Source of the DNA: Pochonia chlamydosporia 170
Taxonomy: Eukaryota; Ascomycota; Sordariomycetes; Hypocreales; Clavicipitaceae
NCBI RefSeq assembly: GCF_001653235.2
Contig: NC_035790.1
Location: forward strand, 7,130,001 to 7,194,000
Direction of reading: 5' to 3'
Length of the DNA stretch: 64,000 nt
In this document: positions 1 to 10,978 of the stretch, in pieces
Layout: every line of letters starts with the position of its first letter
Position numbering within the stretch: the first letter of the stretch is position 1
The notes under the pieces: model-generated
The model's database searches: none
Seen by the model: the letters and a program-made list of their open reading frames with translations, nothing else
What the model was told of the DNA's origin: nothing
Position numbers and translations under genes: made by a program

Positions 1-1619
1 ATGCGCTGTGAGTCCTTTTTGCTTTCTCCCAAAACGGCTGTGATGTAGCGGTGCCACTGTGGAAGCTTTGCATCTGAGGCATAAGTGAACCAGTATACTG
101 TGAGCTGATTTAGAGACGGCAAATGAACGAAAACCATGCTGCCATCAGACTCGTCGTCTGACACCTGGCAGACGGACATCTTGGAATCCTCATTCCCAAA
201 GCCAACATGGGAGCAAGTAAGTATGATTTGCGGCTGCCTGCTTTTCCCGGGCTCAACACCAGAGGGCAGTAAGTCCAACCAAATCAGCTGGCGAGCCGTC
301 AAGACGAATACATGGTTCTCATTAACAGGGCTGCTTTGAATGTCGAGAATCCAGTCGGGCTTAGTCCTTGACTGCGAAAGAATGGCTACATCTGGCAGCA
401 CCGATTCGGCTTTCAAGTCTATGAGTGACATATGTTCTGAGCTCCACACCAAGATATGCTGGGACGGACCAAAGGACCATTTAATATCCTCGTCGCGCTT
501 GGTGGTGGCACTTGGCACTCGTGGTTCACGATCAGTCCGTCCGATTTGCAACATGCCATGCCTTTGAGCCGGGTAGCTGGAAACTCGGGGTATCGTGTCA
601 AGAATGCCGTCAGATACATGTCCGCACATGTGCAAGGACAGCCGTAGGGTGTTCTTGGCTACTTGCCAGGTGCCCAGCAAACTCCAAATACTCCAATACC
701 CGCATTCATCAATTACAGATATCTGCGGCGGAGATCCAGCGGATGGTGGGTTGAAGCACACGTCAGACAACGCATTTCCCCCAGTTTGTCGGTGATGCAA
801 CGTGATCAAAGGGTTAGGTGTAATATAAGACGGCATCTGCGGAGACGTATTCGAATCCACACGGCCTGGCATTGGAATTCGATGGTACTCAGGGTGTAAG
901 ATGGTTACCGAGGTTTGGCTTTGAACCAGAAGCCAACGTAGAGAGCCATATGGCCAATAGGCAGTGGCGAACTTGATCTTCGTTATGGGTAAGCCGTCAC
1001 CTTGCCAGATCGCCTCTTCCTCCCGATGGATCGCGTCAATTGTGGACAGATTGAGAGTAGCATCTTTGTGATCATCCCACTGCCACCCTGTCTCCTCCAT
1101 TCTGGCTAGCCGTAGTTGCTGACCGGAGCTGCCTGTAGCCACTACAAGCAGCGGCATCCCTACGTGGGTAGTGGCGTCCCTCATGTCAGTCATCTCGCCG
1201 ACAGCAAGAAGAGCACCGCTGCTATTACTCTCTTCTGATTTCTCAAAGCGGTTCATATCCTCTTTGAGAAAGTCAGCAGAGGCCGTAGCGCCACCTAGGA
1301 ACATCTCGGGGTGAGAATTCGATAACCATCTCTGCTGCACTTGGCGCTCCTGCCACAGAGCTGTTGAATACTCTGGGGCAGAGCGCTTCGATGGTGGATA
1401 CAGTTCTGCTGATGAGCCAACAATCTCGAAGTTTGGTGCTATTCGAAATGTAAGACAACTGCTCTGGACGGAGGAACAACCTGGCTGGCACGTACTATCG
1501 CAAACGACTCTGCTGGTGTGTAAAATCCCGGGACCATTTTCGGGATCCTCGCGAGGAACATAAGTCAGAAGCCCAGGATGACCATAAGTGAGGTCCGCTA
1601 GCCGCCGGTGCTCAGCCAT
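1..1619 (-). CDS. RRN6: RNA polymerase I initiation factor Rrn6-like, C-terminus outside window
   Basis: The frame is open from the ATG at 1619 to the window edge, giving about 539 residues of a longer protein, with no intron needed. The N-terminus reads DLTYGHPGLLTYVP, the opening typical of filamentous-fungal Rrn6-like proteins. Further on there are repeated beta-strand-like blocks such as ISVIDECGYWSIW and HVFVLTARQLIWLDL, which parallel the WD-like part of yeast Rrn6. Rrn6 is a subunit of the core factor that recruits RNA polymerase I to the rDNA promoter in the nucleolus. The gene is divergent from SPC25, with about 420 bp between the start codons. The assignment rests on remembered family features; the missing C-terminus could not be checked. 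Confidence 0.68.
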   Translation of the reverse strand, partial: MAEHRRLADLTYGHPGLLTYVPREDPENGPGILHTSRVVCDSTCQPGCSSVQSSCLTFRIAPNFEIVGSSAELYPPSKRSAPEYSTALWQERQVQQRWLSNSHPEMFLGGATASADFLKEDMNRFEKSEESNSSGALLAVGEMTDMRDATTHVGMPLLVVATGSSGQQLRLARMEETGWQWDDHKDATLNLSTIDAIHREEEAIWQGDGLPITKIKFATAYWPYGSLRWLLVQSQTSVTILHPEYHRIPMPGRVDSNTSPQMPSYITPNPLITLHHRQTGGNALSDVCFNPPSAGSPPQISVIDECGYWSIWSLLGTWQVAKNTLRLSLHMCGHVSDGILDTIPRVSSYPAQRHGMLQIGRTDREPRVPSATTKRDEDIKWSFGPSQHILVWSSEHMSLIDLKAESVLPDVAILSQSRTKPDWILDIQSSPVNENHVFVLTARQLIWLDLLPSGVEPGKSRQPQIILTCSHVGFGNEDSKMSVCQVSDDESDGSMVFVHLPSLNQLTVYWFTYASDAKLPQWHRYITAVLGESKKDSQR

Positions 1620-2040
1620 TTGGGCCAAGTAAAGATTTCCAATTTGATATGAGTTTGGCAATAATGCTCTTCATACTTGGGCTCGAAGACGTGCGGACGA
1701 TACGGGACTGGTTACAGGCTCAGGAGTGCTAAATCAATCAAAATCTCATTATGATGGACGGCGAGTTAAATTATTCAGGATTTCGGGCAGAATTAGTTGT
1801 TATTGAGCATTTTGTTCGAATGCTTTCTCAGTCTGGGTGAAGCTCGTCAAAAAGTGCACGTGACCACGTGTGTTGGAGAAGACCCAACCCCAGCGATCGC
1901 GTCGACCCAGCAACAGCCAAAGTTTAGGTAAACACTCAGCATCCTTGGAGTCATTCTCTTGAAGATTGCGTAACACCACACCCAACGCTCAATTTACACA
2001 GCAGCAAGAACAATAGCACTTCGCCATTTCCTTGTCCAAA
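1620..2040. promoter_or_regulatory. Divergent intergenic region between RRN6-like and SPC25
   Basis: These 421 bp lie between two divergent start codons and must hold both promoters. No open frame with coding character and no clear TATA box or repeat is visible. Confidence 0.4.
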
Positions 2041-2889
2041 ATGGCCACCGCATTCGAACCATCATTCTCCGCCAGCGGTAACCGGCAAACCATGGCACCA
2101 GTCGGGCCATCCGTCGCGGACACCCTACCCAGCATCAACTTTGGCTTCGACGACTTACGCGACCGCATGGCCAAATTCACCGCTAAATTCGACGCCTTCA
2201 TCGAGCAAGGAAGAAAGCGCGTACTAGAAGAGCGGAACCAATTTCGCATGAATGTCGCAGAACTCCACGGTACGATCCCCTCCGTGCAAACAAAATACGA
2301 ATTCCTGAGACCTTGCAACTAACTAATGCCTCCAAAAACAGAGGACCAGCGCATGAAGAAAAAAGACATTGAAATAGTCCAAGTCAAAACAACAACCTAC
2401 CAGCAGACCCTCGAAAAAGAGGACGCCGAAACGCGCGAAATGGAAGCCGCCATATCATCGCTCTCAGCACAACGCGACGGCCACCTCGCCACGCGAGAGG
2501 GCCTCAAGCAGCAAATCGCCCAGACGCAAGTCGAGATAGAAGCCCGACTTGCGGCACAGCGCGCGCACACGGCGCAACAAGAAGCGCAGCAGAGGTTCAA
2601 CGTGCCGGAGCTGGACTTTTGGATCACGAATCTGTGCTTGAGGATTGAGGGGGCGGGGCAGGACGACCGGCTGAAGTTTGTGTATACGCATGTTGACGAG
2701 AAGAATTGGGAGAGGGAGGCTTGGTTTGAGTTGTCGACGAGATCGAGGGATTATGATGTGAAGCACTGTCGGCCGAAGCTGGAGAGGGAGGGCGTGGAGA
2801 GGGTGTTGGAGCGGGTGAATGAGAGTAGGGAGCTGGTGGTTTTGTTGAAGGGGATGAGGGAGTTGTTTGTGGAGGCTATGAAGTCGTAG
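2041..2889 (+). CDS. SPC25: Kinetochore protein Spc25
   Basis: There are two exons, 2041-2269 and 2342-2889, joined over a 72-bp intron with donor GTACGA, a CTAAC branch site and an AG acceptor, giving 258 residues. The start was placed at 2041 because of its CCAAAATGGCC context. The N-terminal half is a long charged coiled coil (roughly residues 60-170). The C-terminal globular domain contains LKFVYTHVDEKNWEREAWFEL and RDYDVKHCRPKLE, the pattern of the Spc25 RWD-like domain. Spc25 pairs with Spc24 in the Ndc80 complex, which links microtubules to the inner kinetochore. The length is close to that of fungal homologues. Confidence 0.9.
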
Positions 2890-3231
2890 GCTGGTGAAGT
2901 AATTTGATGTATTGTTGGCATTGTGTTGGGTGGTGATGAAGATGTACCGTTGGTAGAGTGGCCAGGGAATGCATCGACCTGTAATTGGTAGATTATTTCT
3001 TACCCACGAAATTATGAGCATTCTATTTACCAGTGAAATCCACACGCAAGTCGTATTTCATGGATTGTGTTGGAAATTACGGGCATTTGCATACCATTGT
3101 AACAAGCCCAAGCCATCGCCCAAGTCAAGTACTACGACAGCGCGTCCGCCGCGTGCATCAGCATCAACCCCACCACCATCTTCGCCATCCAGCAGGTCAC
3201 CTCCATCCATCAACCATCCATCACACCAACC

Positions 3232-3572
3232 ATGCCCGAGCCAGACAAGCGCGCAAGCGCCCAACAAGCAGTCGATATTCTTCATGAAATCTCTACTCTC
3301 CTGGTCCGTCAACCTTGCTCTTTTCTGACGTCTTCCCAAGTCGGAGGCTAACCAGTCCGCCAGAACTGCCAACTCGATAGAAGGGCCATTTCCATCTGCA
3401 TTTCCATGATTGAGAGGGGCGTAAATCCGGAGGCCCTGGCGGTAAGAACAGCACCCGGTTTTCTTTCAATCCAAGCTTGAGACGCAGTATTAATGCATTG
3501 CAGAGAGTAATCAAAGAGTTGCGGCAGGAGGCGCAGGATGTTGAGCGACAGATGGCGGCTAGACAGCAATGA
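3232..3572 (+). CDS. MZT1: Mitotic-spindle organizing protein 1 (MOZART1 homologue)
   Basis: This very small gene has three exons, 3232-3303, 3364-3441 and 3504-3572, with introns of 60 and 62 bp, and encodes 72 residues. The protein reads [12 protein letters not shown], then [23 protein letters not shown], then [13 protein letters not shown]. This matches the MZT1 family almost end to end, including the hallmark [11 protein letters not shown]1 binds the N-terminal extensions of gamma-tubulin complex proteins and helps recruit the gamma-tubulin ring complex to spindle pole bodies. The full length is normal for the family. Exons this short are easily missed by automatic prediction. It lies 342 bp downstream of SPC25 on the same strand. 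Confidence 0.9.
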
Positions 3573-3937
3573 GGTGCATGACACGGGCAGCAATTTACGC
3601 GAGTTGTGAGCATGGAATGGGACGGACTATGGAACTTGGGAGTTGACTTGATTTCAAACGCTTTCATGATATAAATGTACGATATTACGCTATTTCCTGG
3701 ATGCCAAATTCCACATACCCTTTCCCATCTGACCGCCTGTCTCATCCCTCTTCATGAAGTTCCCAAATAACATTATGATGCGCCGTACTCCATCCATTTC
3801 CGTCATGAATACCCTTGATCAAACAGTACCGTTCGCCAACTCCAATAGTCATGCAATACCCCAAAATGCATTCCCGCAAAACATATGCGTGGCGGTGTTT
3901 GTAATCGTTTCAATACAAATGCTGTATGCATAGCCCT
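3573..3937. other. Intergenic region, convergent 3' ends
   Basis: These 365 bp separate the stop of MZT1 from the stop of the convergent RING-finger gene. Nothing beyond expected untranslated sequence is seen. Confidence 0.4.
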
Positions 3938-5936
3938 TTACCTATGTCCAATGAGGAGAATATCGTCATCGTCATCATCATCCTCGTCTGCGCCAATCAT
4001 ACCGTCACTGTCCTGGTCGGAATCAGATTCTTCCTCACTCAGCTCCTCGTTGTCGTTGTCGTCATCATTCTCCTCCTCTTGACTCCTGTTTCCCCTCCAA
4101 AACCCCAGAATATCGTCATCAGAATCCGCATCACCGGCGATTTGAGCAAGATGAGAATCCACCGCAGACTCGAGGGGCGATAAGGACCGTGCGAATCTAT
4201 CTGGTGCTCGGTGCTGAAGCTCGACCCCATGCGATGAGTGCCTTCGTCTGTTGGGAATCAAAGTCCCAGCGCGTACCGACGTAACATTTGTAGTTGCGGG
4301 AGTTGTCATGGCTGAGCGTTGAACGTCGATAGATTGCTGCGCACTTACGGCTGCCTCCGCTCGCTCCGCCGCAGTTTGAAGCTCTTGGCTGCCTTGGCCG
4401 TGAATTTGCAATTCAACGGTATTGTACGACTGGCATATGGAACATTTCAGTCCGAGCCAGTGGTAGGGCACAACGCATTTTCCGGAACAGTCATTGCAAA
4501 GAACCGTCGCTCTCGTGTCTCGGAATTCCGGCGGCATGGGCTGGCTCAGAATGGCAACATCTAGATTGCGAAACTGGGTCTCCATGTTGGCTAAGCTTTT
4601 ATTGCAGATCGGACATTTGTATGAGACCCTCATGTGTTGATCATAGCACCTCTTATGTATACTATGTCCGCATGTCATGAAGACTACTGGCTTGGGTGAT
4701 GTGAACATGTACTCTCCGCAGATTGGGCAGTCGCAGTCGGTTGATCGCTCAATGCACTTGTGAGAGCTCTGAATGGATGTGGTGATGCACGCACGGCAGG
4801 TCTAAAGTGAAGTTAGCAGAGGTCATCGATTGCAGACCACAAACAGTAGGTTGAGTGCTCACCTTGCAGTGGAAAAAGTCCTTGCCAAGACCCAGTCCTC
4901 GCCGGCAGATACCACAGTCGTTGCAGTGGTAGATTGGCTTGCTCTTTCGATTCTCCCACAATTTGCAGATGTTACAGTAGTAGTGAGCCGAAATTTCGCC
5001 ACAGTTGATGCACATGTCAGAAGCCTTCTGCGGCGTCCCGCAAAGCATACACAACATGTTTCTTGTTTCTCTTCGAACCAGGCTGTGGTCTTCGACAGCA
5101 TCATGGCAAAACCGGCAAGTGTACCATTTCTTGCAAGTAAAACATTGCAGCTTGACGTTTCGTTCATAGTGCTGGCATCCCAATGGCGCTTGCGACTCCG
5201 GCGGCGTGACGGAACCCTGGCCATGAGGTTGAGGTTCAACATCGGAGCCCTTTCTTGGACGTATTGGCGCAAAGGTCGGAGCAAGGTCACTGTCGCTGAG
5301 AACAAATTTCTCCGCCGTTGAAGGTTGATCGACAGTATGATTGTACCAAGACTTCAAGGACTCCAGGGGACCCGGGGATGTCGATGGCTCCCAGGCGTGG
5401 CCAAGTGCCTCATCGTCTAATGGAGCTGTTGGTATTCTACGGCCGGAAATTTGCGACGCACGATAACCCTCGAGCAATAACTCGTGCATACGCCTGGCCT
5501 TCTCGGACGATGGACTATTTTCAGCATTAATAGCCTGTATCCGTTTTCTCAAGTCGTGCATCCCGTCGTCCTCCGGGATCGCTCGACCCCTCCTTGGCGA
5601 CAAGGGGAATCCTAGGTGGTCATGAGGCGCATCGCTGGCCGCGGGAGGAGTTCCTACGGTTTCCTCAACTCTAGTCTCCTGGGTTGACGTGCTCACGGGC
5701 CTCGAGCGGGGAGTCTCTGGCCTCGCAATGGGTTCTTGGTCCTCGGTTGTCTCATGTTCATCAGGTGCCTCATGTACCACCTCTTCGGCAATGCCGGAGT
5801 CGCTCAGAGCATCTGTGTTGACTGAAGGAGTCGTCTCATGATCCTCACCAGTCAGGGTCGTTCGTGATATCTCAGAAAATCGACGAGCTTGACGCAACAC
5901 GGGATTGATAATGAAGTCGGATACCAGGGAAGACAT
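3938..5936 (-). CDS. CHY/CTCHY zinc finger plus RING E3 ubiquitin ligase (Pirh2/RCHY1 type)
   Basis: There are two exons, 4863-5936 and 3938-4801, separated by a 61-bp intron (GTGAGC..AG), giving 645 residues. Residues 1 to about 250 are low-complexity, acidic and Ser/Thr/Pro-rich. A CHY zinc finger starts near 253 (GCQHYERNVKLQC), followed by the CTCHY finger with many CxxC pairs. A RING finger follows (CPICGEYMF...MTCGHSIHKRCY...CPICNKSL) and then a zinc-ribbon segment (CNDCSGKC...CSICQSYN). The C-terminus is a long run of Asp/Glu/Ser. This order is that of Pirh2-type ligases, which ubiquitinate substrates in nucleus and cytoplasm; the substrate is unknown. The protein is much longer than the roughly 260-residue animal protein, as is usual in fungi. 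Confidence 0.9.
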
Positions 5937-7915
5937 GGGGTTTCGCCAGGCGCTGCAGGTAGCGAGCAGCCACCGCAGGAAGGCAGTTTTGAGAGTCTAT
6001 TGAGTTCAACGGAATAGAGAAGTGAAACTAGTCTTTGGGCAAAAGGTCGACTATCTCTCCCTCTGAAGAATAGGAAAGTAGTCTTTTGGGGCTGTCTGTG
6101 AGGGAGAATAGAAGATAAAGCATGAGGCAAGACACTGAAGTGTCTCCAGAAAGTCGAGTCTGGTTCCCGTTGACATGTGTCTGGTTGCCATCGAATGTAA
6201 TCATGTGCTCTGGGGTTCCGCTGTTCTGTCCATTCAGCGGCCAGTTTCGCTTTCCGGCGTGCTGGACACTCAGCGGGAGAGCAACCACGGCAGTTTACCC
6301 TGCAGACCTCTCTGGCCAGTAACAGCACAAGAAGGACTCTAAGCTGGATGACATAAGTCGGTCGGGTCGCATCCCGAGTACCAGCGACGGATGTCCTTTG
6401 TTGGGGCTAATAAATCGAGGCTGTGATGGATGGGCCTGGGGGCGTGGTGGGCAACAGTGGGCCCCTTTTCATGTGATCGCCCGAGACAAATCGACGAAGA
6501 ATCGAGGAGGGAATGGAGGATGTGGCTCATGTACGTATGTATGTGAGAGGAATGGCTGGAGGATGTGGCTTTCTTCATTCCTCCATTTCTGTCGATATAT
6601 GCGTCGTGGCTACGGAGTAGTAGTGTTAGGGCTGTGTCCAGTGTGATGGATCATTCCGTCAACAATGCGTGGCTCAACGGAAAGTTTTGGCGAAAGTTAC
6701 GGACTCGACCATTGCCCCTGGTTTGGCTGATGAGTTTGGCGATGGCCGAAAGCTCCCTGTCCGTCTTGATTTATTAGGAGCAAAACCGGGCCGGGCCCAT
6801 CAATTGACGGCGAAACACGACTGGTGATTGGGGCAGACCGAAAACAGTTGCAATAAATATCGAGCATTGACCAGAACTAGAGCCGCGTCCCGCCTAGCTT
6901 CCCTCCGGGCGACTATTTGCAGACCAGTTGACTGGACGTGGACTTGAGACCCGCAGGCAGAACTTGACCCTGCGCTGCGCTGCGCTGAGTGCTACGTACT
7001 CATTGTGCAGACAGCTCTGCAACATTGTGACGGGTAACAATAGTCAACAGATCAGAGATGCGTCATGTCGCTCAGGACAGAGTGCAGAGTTTTGACAAAA
7101 ATTGCAGATTATGATATCTCAACACGCATATTCCTTGCTTCAAAGACTGTCTCTCCCGCAATCAAATTAGGGGCATCCAATTCTGGATGGACCCGAGAAC
7201 ATTGAATGCTCAAGACCCGCCCTGTGAGGTGCCACGCGTGCCGGAAGGGTTATGGTTCGCCTGTCTGGCCAATGTTCCTTGGCCCTGGGTCAATCTGCTT
7301 CGTGTTCCTTTCTGCCCGCAGTTCACCCACACAGGGCACAGCATGGCTCGTTAGCGCAGTTGAGTGCAGACATGGGCAGAGCACAGCTCCAGAGTCAGCT
7401 CGACTGGTGTCTGGTCTGGTCAAGTCCATTCGTGTCAAATGTCTGGTCAATCCGGTCTGGTGCTCCATCATCCACTCGTGTCGCCCGTGTCGCCCGTGTA
7501 CATGCAGCCAGCAAGGGGTGGGTGCCGCAATCGTATTCTGCAAATCGCCCTCAACATCAACGCCAGCTTGGCCTCTCCTTGAATCTCCTCCTTGCCTCTT
7601 TTCTTCCTTGCCCATCTCCTGAGCATCTTTTTCTTTCTTCTCTTCTCAGGACTTTTTATTCTTTCCCCCCATTGACGACGATCCTCACCACCGTCGATCA
7701 ACAGGGGTCCTATTTTTTTGAGTTCCTTCAAGCTCGTCCTGTCGTTTACCGTTCCCCTCGAGGCCACCGTTGCCAAATAGATTTGGTTCCAAATTTGGTC
7801 CCCAAACACGATTGGCATTTCGGCTCTTGGGCAACACCCGATATTATCCATTCCCCCCCTTCCTCGTCGAACGTGTTCCATCGAGTTTTAATACCCCTTG
7901 TTTTAATTCGCCATC
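5937..7915. other. Long intergenic region between divergent RING ligase and PMT2
   Basis: Nearly 2 kb without a supportable gene. The part from about 7500 to 7915 is pyrimidine-rich, as expected for the promoter and leader of a highly expressed fungal gene (PMT2). The region 7380-7490 contains clustered CTGGTCTGG-like motifs. Open frames here lack family signal and are taken as chance. Confidence 0.5.
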
Positions 7916-10364
7916 ATGGCAGCCGATAGGGCCGCCGTCGCCTCTGGCGCTGACGTCGCCGATGGGTTGAGAAAGCGTCCTGTTAACAACGGCACCCCGA
8001 CTCCCCCTACATCTCAGCCTGAAGACAACAAGAAAAAGGCCGCCAAGAAGGTGAGACTAGAGCTGCAAAATTCAAATTGTTCGTCGAGTGCACATGGCAA
8101 GAACAGGAATTCTGACAACCACAACGCAGGCCGAAAAGAACTTTGTCGACACCTTCGTACAATGGGAGCACATCTTTGCCCCGCTCATCTTCACTGCCCT
8201 GGCCTTCTTCACTCGACTATGGAAGATTGGCTTGAGTGACATTGTTACCTGGGACGAGGCTCAGTATGTACTCTTCTAAGCTGCCCGCCGCTTTCTCCCT
8301 GCGCCGTCTAGCTGTTTGCTGATTCTGGATATTGTAGCTTTGGTAAATTTGGCAGCTACTACATCAAACATGAATACTACTTCGACGTCCACCCTCCCCT
8401 TGGAAAGATGCTTGTTGGATTGTCTGGCGTTCTCGCTGGCTACAATGGATCCTTCGAGTTCAAATCTGGCGAGAAATACCCCGAATATGTCAACTTTTCC
8501 TTCATGCGCGCCTTCAACGCCTTGTTTGGCATTGTCTGCGTCCCCATGGCCTACTACACTGCCCGCGAGCTCAACCTTCGCCGACCTGCCGTCTGGCTGG
8601 TTACCCTCATGGTCCTGTGCGAGAACTCATACACCACGATTAGCCGCTTCATCCTGCTCGACTCCATGCTGCTCTGCGGTACTGTGGCTACTACCCTTTG
8701 CTGGGCCAAGTTCCACAACCAGCGCCACAACAGCTTCGAGCCCGAGTGGTTCTTCTGGCTCTTCATGACTGGCATCAGCATTGGCTGCGTCTGCAGTGTC
8801 AAACTGGTCGGCCTCTTCGTTACTGCTCTGGTTGGTCTGTACACCGTCGAGGATTTGTGGAACAAGTTTGGCAACACCAAGATGCCCATTGTGAGTGCTG
8901 GAAACGCATTCCTTTCGAGTTGCACCATTGCAAGTGGTATAAACTAACATCAGACAGACGACTCTGGCCGCCCATGTCGCCACTCGTGCCGTGGGATTGA
9001 TCCTCGTCCCTTTCCTCATCTACCTCCTCTCCTTTGCTCTTCACTTTGCCATCCTCGATCGCACCGGTCCTGGTGATGCCCAGATGAGCTCTCTGTTCCA
9101 GGCCAACCTGAAAGGCACAGAAGTTGGAAAGAATAGCCCTCTCGAAATCGCCTATGGCTCTCGTGCTACTATCAAGAACATGGGCTACGGTGGTGGTCTT
9201 CTCCACTCCCACGTTCAGACTTACCCCGAGGGTTCCCAGCAACAACAGGTCACCTGCTATCACCACAAAGATGCCAACAACGATTGGTTCTTCTATCCCA
9301 ATCGCCGCGAGCCCGACTACGACTCTGAGTCCCCCGATCTCCGCTTCATTGGCGACGGCACCACCATTCGTCTGATCCACGCCCAGACTGGCCGTAATCT
9401 GCACTCTCACGACATCGCCGCCCCCATGTCCAAGAGCGACAAGGAAGTCTCCTCTTACGGTAACCTGACTGTCGGCGACGAAAAGGACCACTGGAAGATT
9501 GAGGTTGTCCGAGACGTTGCCTCGCGAGACCGAAGTCGAGTCCGCACTCTGACAACTGCTTTCCGTCTCAAGCACGAAGTTCTTGGTTGCTATCTGAAGG
9601 GCACCAACAAGAATCTGCCGCAGTGGGGTTTCAAGCAAATCGAAGTGTCTTGCACCATGGAGAACAACCCTCGCGATGCCTACACCCACTGGAACGTCGA
9701 GGCTCATTGGAATGACAAGCTGCCTGCCGGCGACCCTGGCGTTTACAAGTCTCCTTTCTTCCACGACTTCATTCACCTCAACGTTGCCATGATGACGTCC
9801 AACAACGCACTCGTCCCCGACCCTGACAAGCAGGATGATCTCGCGTCAAAGTGGTGGCAATGGCCCATTCTTCACGTTGGTCTCCGTATGTGCGGCTGGG
9901 ATGACAACATTGTCAAGTACTTCCTCCTCGGCAACCCCCTCGTCTACTGGGGTTCTACCATTGGTATCGGTATTGTCGGTCTCGTTGTTGTGTGGTACAT
10001 TCTCAGGTGGCAGCGAGGCTTTGCCGACCTTGATGACAAGGAAATTGACCAAATTCACTACTCGGCCATCTATCCCGTTGCTGGCTGGTTCCTGCACTAC
10101 CTGCCCTTTGTCATCATGGCTCGTGTCACCTACGTGCACCACTACTACCCGGCGCTGTACTTCGCCATTCTCACATTTGGATTCCTCGTGGATTGGACAG
10201 TCAGGAACCGCAACACGGCTATCCAAGGTGTCACGTACGGTGTCCTGTATTCTGTCATCATTGGGCTGTACGTTCTGTTTATGCCCATTTGCTGGGGCAT
10301 GGTTGGACCCAACAAGGATTACAGCTACATGAAGTGGTTCGACAACTGGAAAGTCAGCGACTAA
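7916..10364 (+). CDS. PMT2: Dolichyl-phosphate-mannose protein O-mannosyltransferase, PMT2 subfamily
   Basis: There are four exons, 7916-8050, 8130-8263, 8338-8890 and 8958-10364, with introns of 79, 74 and 67 bp, encoding 742 residues. The enzyme transfers mannose from dolichol-phosphate-mannose to Ser/Thr of proteins in the ER lumen. The first luminal loop carries WDEAHFGKFGSYYIK (about residue 86), with the conserved Asp-Glu pair, and DVHPPLGKMLVGLSG, wording typical of the PMT2 branch. Multiple membrane segments flank a luminal block with three MIR repeats (about residues 330-510, including LLHSHVQTYPEGSQQQQVTC). The C-terminus adds further membrane helices. PMT2 proteins normally act as heterodimers with PMT1. 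The length is normal. Confidence 0.95.
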
Positions 10365-10978
10365 GCAAGTTCTTATGTGGTGTACCTCTTCTACAGCGCC
10401 ACTGTATCAGAGGGCCACATGCTGTTGCTCGTAACGACAGACTAAGCGCAAACAACACACCTCTCTTAAGCACCCATTTTAGACATGGTTACGAGCCATG
10501 TAACACACCAAACACATCGAATGAATTAGGTATTTTTCACCAAGGAATCGGCGTGGACATGTCAAGGGGACATTTTTTTTTTATGATATTTGGGTCGGGC
10601 GGGAAATGTATAAAAGAAAAGTGTGTGTGTAGAATTTTACCGGAGAGAGTTAACTCTGCGACTAATGCAAACATGATTGTTTTTCCTTTTCAATGTACGC
10701 CGAGTGGCATAGGAACGAAGTCGAAAACAAAGACAACAAATGTGATAAAAAGTTGAATGCATTATGCATTAATATCTAACTGCAATGCAATTTTATCCAG
10801 TGATGATATAGTAACTGTGTCCCAGAATGAAAGGTGAAACAAAAAGGGAAGAAACGGGTCCAATGATAAGGGTATCATGTATACATGCTCTGGTGTATTC
10901 GTTTGGCATCATCAGCTGTCTTCAATCCACCTCGTCCGAGCCAGGATGCAATAAATATACGTCTTTGACAACTTCAAC
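10365..10978. other. Convergent 3' intergenic region
   Basis: These 614 bp lie between the stop codons of PMT2 and the Rab-like gene. The sequence is AT-rich with T- and A-tracts and an ATGCATTATGCATTAAT stretch near 10757, in keeping with 3' untranslated sequence. No gene is seen. Confidence 0.4.

Noticed and set aside
8820..9776. Minus-strand open frame of about 318 codons opposite PMT2
   Set aside because: It is the antisense shadow of a strongly conserved PMT2 exon with biased codon use; no domain is recognisable.
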